In this document: positions 60,254 through 64,000 of the stretch, piece after piece
Layout: each line of letters opens with the position of its first letter
Position numbering within the stretch: the first letter of the stretch is position 1
Assembly (NCBI RefSeq): GCF_037078405.1
Contig: NZ_JAYMGZ010000003.1
Span: 496,001 to 560,000, forward strand
Direction of reading: 5' to 3'
Length of the DNA: 64,000 nt
DNA from: Haloarcula sp. DT43
Lineage (GTDB): Archaea > Halobacteriota > Halobacteria > Halobacteriales > Haloarculaceae
Translations under genes and position numbers: made by a program
Notes under the pieces: model-generated
The model's input: the letters and a program-made list of their open reading frames with translations, nothing else
Databases searched by the model: none
What the model was told of the DNA's origin: nothing

Positions 60254-60934
60254 TCATTCGATGCGGTGACGTTGTCCGCGGAGAATCAGTATTGCACCAG
60301 TAATTCCCAGCAGCCACTGGAGTACGACGACTGTCTGGCTCCGCTCTATCCCCCGATGTTCCTTAACCACGGTTGGAGAGACGACGTAGTAGCTGTCGTC
60401 GGCCTGAACGAGTTCGTGAGCACCTGAAAGTTCGTCGGGTGTTTCGTAGGAGCCTGTTTCGATAGCGGTTCGGACGCCTTTGTTAGTTCTTTCCAGAGGG
60501 GTAGCGATATATCTGAGTGCTTCCTCTTGTGAGACGGCCTCAAGTCCATACCAGACAGTCCCATTTGGACGCTCCTCGCTAACGGGCCGGAAGAACCCTT
60601 CATCCCAGATATGGACATAACTGTATTCGTTGTTAATGAGATGTTTCGTGGGTCCATCGTACGTGATACCCCCGTTGGTGTGGATAGCTCGCTCTAGAAC
60701 ACAGGATCGACTCGGTTCATCACCAAAACACGCCACATCGGAATCGAGGGGAACGGGATGGGTTGAGAACGTGTAGGTGCCGTTCGCGGCGAACGAGACT
60801 TCACTAGCCTCGTATCGATACCTGTCTGGGTCACCGATGTCAAACGCGCCCACGACTAGCGGGTTCAGAAGCAAGATGAAGCCGACGATAATGGCGGCCT
60901 CACCGCGGTATCGCATGACAGAGGACCAATCCAT
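60254..60934 (-). CDS. Membrane protein with a 150-residue extracytoplasmic domain, unknown function
   Basis: 226 residues: an N-terminal helix (GEAAIIVGFILLLNPLVVGA), a large polar middle part, and a C-terminal helix (VVVLQWLLGITGAILIL). The middle has three cysteines (ACFGDEPSRSC and nearby), an Asn/Thr/Tyr-rich beta-strand pattern (YSYVHIWDEGFF, VWYGLEAVSQEEALRYIATP), so a single external beta-domain anchored at both ends. No named family, though the pattern is common in haloarchaeal accessory DNA. The ATG at 60934 is a plausible start. Confidence 0.6.
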   Translation of the reverse strand: MDWSSVMRYRGEAAIIVGFILLLNPLVVGAFDIGDPDRYRYEASEVSFAANGTYTFSTHPVPLDSDVACFGDEPSRSCVLERAIHTNGGITYDGPTKHLINNEYSYVHIWDEGFFRPVSEERPNGTVWYGLEAVSQEEALRYIATPLERTNKGVRTAIETGSYETPDELSGAHELVQADDSYYVVSPTVVKEHRGIERSQTVVVLQWLLGITGAILILRGQRHRIE

Positions 60935-61078
60935 AAGAAATCCTGTTGATCACTTAACTGAAAAATCTACGGATGAAGCCGATCTACCCAGTATTCAGAA
61001 GAGAGTCGGGTAAGGGATCGCAGAACTAAAATACAACCTGAATTCAGTCATCCGAAACTATAGAGGACATTACATAAC

Positions 61079-62043
61079 TCAGCGAAACACGTTGACGACG
61101 AAGCAGTCAAGAAGGCCGTGTAGCGGTGCTCCAGCAAGGTTCAATGTCCGTACGAACCCGTAGGTTCGGACGGACTGCTCCAATCCGGGCTTGGAGAGGC
61201 CGCGGAACTTCTGGAGCCACGGGTTCACCAGCGACCAGAGGCATTCGACTTGGTTGATGTAAACGCCGTCACCAGTAACGAATTCTTCGGAGTGAACGAC
61301 GGTCTGCTCGTTGTCGTAGACGAATGGCGCGTACCCGCGCCATCCGTCGTGCCAAACCTCGTTAAGTTTCCCCGAGGGAATCTCGACTTCGTCGAGTGCT
61401 GGCTTGAGTTCCTCCGGTTGAGCACCAGGTTCAGCTCGGAGCACGCGAAGCGTGTCACGACACGCGCCGATGATCGTCATCGTGTCACCGGGTGCTCCTT
61501 CCCACCGTGATCGTCCGCCTTCCCCAGAGCCGCCGCGGGAGAGACCGTCCCGCGGCGGCGTCTGTCCCTTGTAACCAGAGCACTTGTGGCCGGTTTCGTC
61601 AATCTGGGTTGGGCCGTCGATGGTGTGTTGGATGCGTTTCCAGACGAGATAGAAGCCGCGCTCGAAGGCGGCTTCTACCTCTCGAATCGTGGTGTGGACG
61701 GTATCGTAGACGGCATCGAACAGCTGTGTGACTTGGTGGATGCTGAGGAGCGTGTCAGCGTAGAGGACGAACGCAATGACGATCTCGCCGGGAGTGAGCG
61801 TGCGGCCTTGGAAGGGAGTGTTGCGCGTGTACGTGAACACGTACCGGCAGTTGGTACACCAGACGCGGGGACTGCCGTCCCCGGTTTGGATGGTGGTTTC
61901 GCCATACTCTGGGCAGGGGCCTTTTCCCAGGCCTGCTTACAGCGCCGCTCGATCTCCGCATCGAGCGGCTCTGGGCGCAACACTATTGACGTAAGCTCCA
62001 CAAGTTCTTGTAGCATCCCGCCGAAGGCTGTATGATTGTGCAT
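61079..62043 (-). pseudogene. IS1595-family (ISXO2-like) transposase, one frameshift
   Basis: The gene begins with MHNHTAFGGMLQELVELTSI and EPLDAEIERRCKQAWEKA, then one indel near 61920 forces a shift to read CPEYGETTIQTGDGSPRVWC, TNCRYVFTYTRNTPFQGRTL and onward to the stop at 61079. The N-terminal zinc ribbon (CPEYG, CTNC), DDE catalytic domain (QIDETGHKCSGYKG, then DGWRGYAPFV) and NQVECLWSLVNPWLQKFRGL identify the IS1595 group. Except for the frameshift it looks complete, so the element died recently. No end repeat is confidently located. Confidence 0.75.
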
Positions 62044-62269
62044 AGCAACTAGCGTACGGCGGGATGCTGTAATTCTCGGGGCCTTGTTTCACTCAGTTCG
62101 GTAAGAGCCTTCAGAGTTCATTGTTTTCGTAATTGGGAGAGAGTCAGACAACGGTCTCATACCCGGTCTTCGCATCTTCGAGTTGGTCAGTAGAAACGAG
62201 CTATCCATTAAAAAGGTTAGACATATATCATGTGAAATTTTAGATGCTGTCAAGTGTTTTGTCACACTG

Positions 62270-62383
62270 ATGAGTTTCGACCAGTACAACTGTCCAAACT
62301 GCGGCGCGGGATTGAGCTATCAGACGACGAAGCACAACGGTTGTTCGAACTGCGGTTTCGTTCCTCCACACAGCGCTGAGTGA
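62270..62383 (+). CDS. 37-residue zinc-finger mini-protein
   Basis: ATG at 62270, TGA at 62381-62383. MSFDQYNCPNCGAGLSYQTT is followed by KHNGCSNCGFVPPHSAE. Two CxxCG knuckles (Cys8/11 and Cys25/28) make a classic mini zinc ribbon. Longer in-frame starts up to 62183 are present, but these extra residues are not conserved-looking. Function unknown. 62044-62269 upstream is empty. Confidence 0.6.
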   Translation: MSFDQYNCPNCGAGLSYQTTKHNGCSNCGFVPPHSAE

Positions 62384-62561
62384 CGAATTTGATCGAGATT
62401 GCAGGCGCAATATCCAGACGTCTTGAGCAGATAGTTCTTCCACAAAAGTCCTGAAACAAACTACCCTATGTGTAGTTTCGGCACATAATCAGTCCGTATT
62501 CTGCTTCGGTTAGATCAGGTAGATACGTTGCCCGCAGAACCTTGCCACAACCGACTTTGTG

Positions 62562-62780
62562 TCACTGCTCGCCGGTCGTGGATGATGTCGTCCCCTTCAC
62601 TGCAACTGTTCGGGGCGTTGGACAGTCACACTCCGTTCTGATGAGTGCTCTATATCCAGGGTCGGTCTGTAGGAGTGCTTCCAAATCATCCGTATATACG
62701 CCCCGCTCGGTCTCAACAGTCAACACAACCTGTTCGCCACACCGCCGACATGCCCGTCCGAGAGGGATCGCTTCTCCCAT
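62562..62780 (-). CDS. 72-residue CxxC protein, unknown function
   Basis: ATG at 62780. Two Cys clusters (CRRCGEQVVLTVET and RTECDCPTPRTVAV) sit around a short helical part (YTDDLEALLQTDPGYRALI). The pattern suggests a zinc-binding beta-structured small protein. No family named. It faces the next mini zinc gene divergently (62781-62995 between them is without other genes). Confidence 0.55.
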   Translation of the reverse strand: MGEAIPLGRACRRCGEQVVLTVETERGVYTDDLEALLQTDPGYRALIRTECDCPTPRTVAVKGTTSSTTGEQ

Positions 62781-62995
62781 ATCGTTTCTTTTGCCGGGTA
62801 GAACCTAGAATGTATCGCCACCGGAGTGAAACTGAAACTGACGGACTTTCCCTGGTCACTGACTGGAGTACCGGCAGTCATACTGGCTGATATCGGGTAA
62901 TCTGGACTTGAGTTTTCGACGACGCAAACGGTTATGTCCAAAGCGGCTTGATGTCTCTTCACACACAGTATCGCTGAGTTCCCTGGTATACAGTT

Positions 62996-63148
62996 ATGCC
63001 TGACAACACAGAGACCATTGGTCAGTGCCCGAACTGTGGTGACTCCATCACAGCCGCATGGACGCTGGTCGAATACGAGAAGGGCGACGGGTCAGCAGGC
63101 GTCTGGGCGGAGTGTCCAACATGTGCGGATGTCGTCGCCCCGGAGTAG
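62996..63148 (+). CDS. 50-residue double-CxxC protein (DUF7837-like)
   Basis: ATG at 62996-62998, TAG at 63146-63148. Reads MPDNTETIGQCPNCGDSITA, AWTLVEYEKGDGSAGVWAEC, PTCADVVAPE. Two Cys pairs, CPNC and CPTC (Cys11/14 and Cys40/43), with a WTLVEYE beta-hairpin between, as in the haloarchaeal DUF7837-type putative zinc-binding proteins. Most such proteins are found in many haloarchaea; function unknown. 63149-63424 beyond it has no gene. Confidence 0.65.
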   Translation: MPDNTETIGQCPNCGDSITAAWTLVEYEKGDGSAGVWAECPTCADVVAPE

Positions 63149-63424
63149 GGGGTCACCACAGTACTGTAGCACTGCCGTTGATGGAAGTCAAACAATTCAA
63201 GACCCGGTACGGTGAAAACCATAGGGCAGAGCGGTTGAATCAGAGGACTACAGCTTGGCGATATAGGATGAAGACCAATCTTGACTTCTGAGAGACTCTC
63301 CTTCCCGAGTCGCGTGGAATTGTATTTTTGTGTTCCAGGCAGAGTGAGGAGAGTCAGTAGCAGTTGCTCCAGCGTGCATGCTTGATACTGCGCTTGCTGG
63401 GATCGGCTCTTCTCGAGGAGAACC

Positions 63425-63691
63425 ATGACACGAGACATCGCATCACCGTTGAGTCGTACCGAGAAGAAATTAGAAACCGTGCTCGCTCTTTCCTTTGAGA
63501 GAGATACTGACGACCAGCCACGGCGTGTCCGATACCTTGCCTGTCGTGGCGAGGAAACGATGTGGCGGATCGAAGAGCGTCGCTGCGGTGCTGACTGGCA
63601 GACCGTCGACACTGAACGCCTCGAAGGACTCCAATTGAACCTCCCCGATCAGGCCACGAACGCAGAGCGACAGACGAACGTAGGCGTATGA
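63425..63691 (+). CDS. 88-residue hypothetical protein
   Basis: ATG at 63425. Charged and mixed alpha/beta: SRTEKKLETVLALSFERDTD, VRYLACRGEETMWRIEERRC, TERLEGLQLNLPDQATNAER. No domain or membrane segment recognised. The stop overlaps the next ATG by four bases (ATGA), so the two proteins are made together and may work as a pair. Confidence 0.6.
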   Translation: MTRDIASPLSRTEKKLETVLALSFERDTDDQPRRVRYLACRGEETMWRIEERRCGADWQTVDTERLEGLQLNLPDQATNAERQTNVGV

Positions 63692-64000
63692 CCCAGCCCG
63701 CACCGACAGCTGATCTGGACGGCCTCGTCGACACGACTACACAGGTGCGTTCGACTGAGCAACCCTATGGCAACCGTGCCCAGGTCCTGTCACAAGCCGA
63801 CAGCCAATCCGCGTTGCTGGATGTTCCTGTCGCAATCTGTTGTCCAAATTGTAGTGAGGCAGTCACGCTGTATGAACGAGGCCTCCCAGGTGACGTCCCG
63901 TACTTCGATACTGCATGCACACAGTGTGACATCGACTTACGGACGTGGTGCGCTGTTGGCGTTGACGCGGCCTATCTCCAGATTGTAATCGTACCAGCGG
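63688..64000 (+). CDS. Zinc-ribbon protein, C-terminus cut by window edge
   Basis: Starts at the ATG at 63688 that overlaps the preceding stop. The 104 codons in the window end without a stop. VAICCPNCSEAVTLYERG and DTACTQCDIDLRTWCAVG give two CxxC pairs of a zinc ribbon, spaced about 28 residues apart. Probably a haloarchaeal hypothetical. Coupled to the gene before it. Full size cannot be known. Confidence 0.65.
   Translation, partial: MTQPAPTADLDGLVDTTTQVRSTEQPYGNRAQVLSQADSQSALLDVPVAICCPNCSEAVTLYERGLPGDVPYFDTACTQCDIDLRTWCAVGVDAAYLQIVIVPA

Noticed and set aside
1-64000. CRISPR array, rRNA or complete tRNA genes
   Set aside because: No regularly spaced direct repeats, no rRNA-like conserved stretches, and no full cloverleaf was found by reading both strands.

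Overview
The window is from a haloarchaeon (class Halobacteria), as shown by high-GC coding sequence, acidic predicted proteins, twin-arginine signal peptides, a Bat-type HTH_10 regulator, leaderless-type promoters with a TATA box about 27 bases before the ATG, very small CxxC zinc proteins, and IS1341-type TnpB, IS5, ISH3-like and IS1595-like insertion sequence remains. No rRNA or tRNA gene and no CRISPR array was seen, and the species cannot be named from the sequence alone.

Layout. 1-8994 is ordinary metabolic sequence: an aldehyde dehydrogenase (cut by the window edge) behind a large FAD/Fe-S 2-hydroxyacid dehydrogenase, a Bat-like regulator, a Tat-exported amidohydrolase, small zinc and coiled-coil proteins, a PNPOx-type flavoprotein and a DCC thiol oxidoreductase. 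9398-16744 holds a P2-type cation ATPase, a toxin-antitoxin-like HTH/TumE-like pair with a SWIM protein, broken paralogues of that pair, a zinc-ribbon ArsR-type regulator and a methyltransferase. 17008-32200 is one surface-glycan island: five glycosyltransferases of GT2/GT4 type, a GT39/GT83-like membrane transferase, a flippase, a sulfatase-like enzyme, and a nucleotide-sugar section (DegT aminotransferase, Gfo/Idh dehydrogenase, sugar N-formyltransferase) joined to an unusual methyltransferase/alpha-alpha-barrel fusion. An exact 50-bp inverted repeat at 9007 and 32352, part of a MITE-like element, brackets the ATPase-to-glycan segment.

33013-44880 has a sodium symporter, a PAC2 protein, a PH-domain relic, a VapBC pair, a decayed heavy-metal ATPase, a remarkable run of four CPBP intramembrane proteases (39048-43214), and a headless TnpB with its right-end hairpin. 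45174-53090 looks like a catabolic island: an OpuC-like ABC importer, a divergent IclR regulator, and an amidohydrolase, a Rieske ferredoxin and an aldehyde dehydrogenase; it probably imports and oxidises one small organic compound that I cannot name.

53106-64000 is AT-richer accessory DNA full of scars: one intact IS5 element, a truncated IS5 copy joined in frame to an ISH3-like fragment, an IclR relic, a frameshifted IS1595-like transposase, a 5'-truncated Cys-rich gene, short membrane proteins, a universal stress protein, a SRPBCC protein bracketed by a direct repeat, and a tail of tiny zinc-binding proteins. The best candidates for undescribed biology are the formyl-sugar/fusion-enzyme section of the glycan island and the CPBP quartet.
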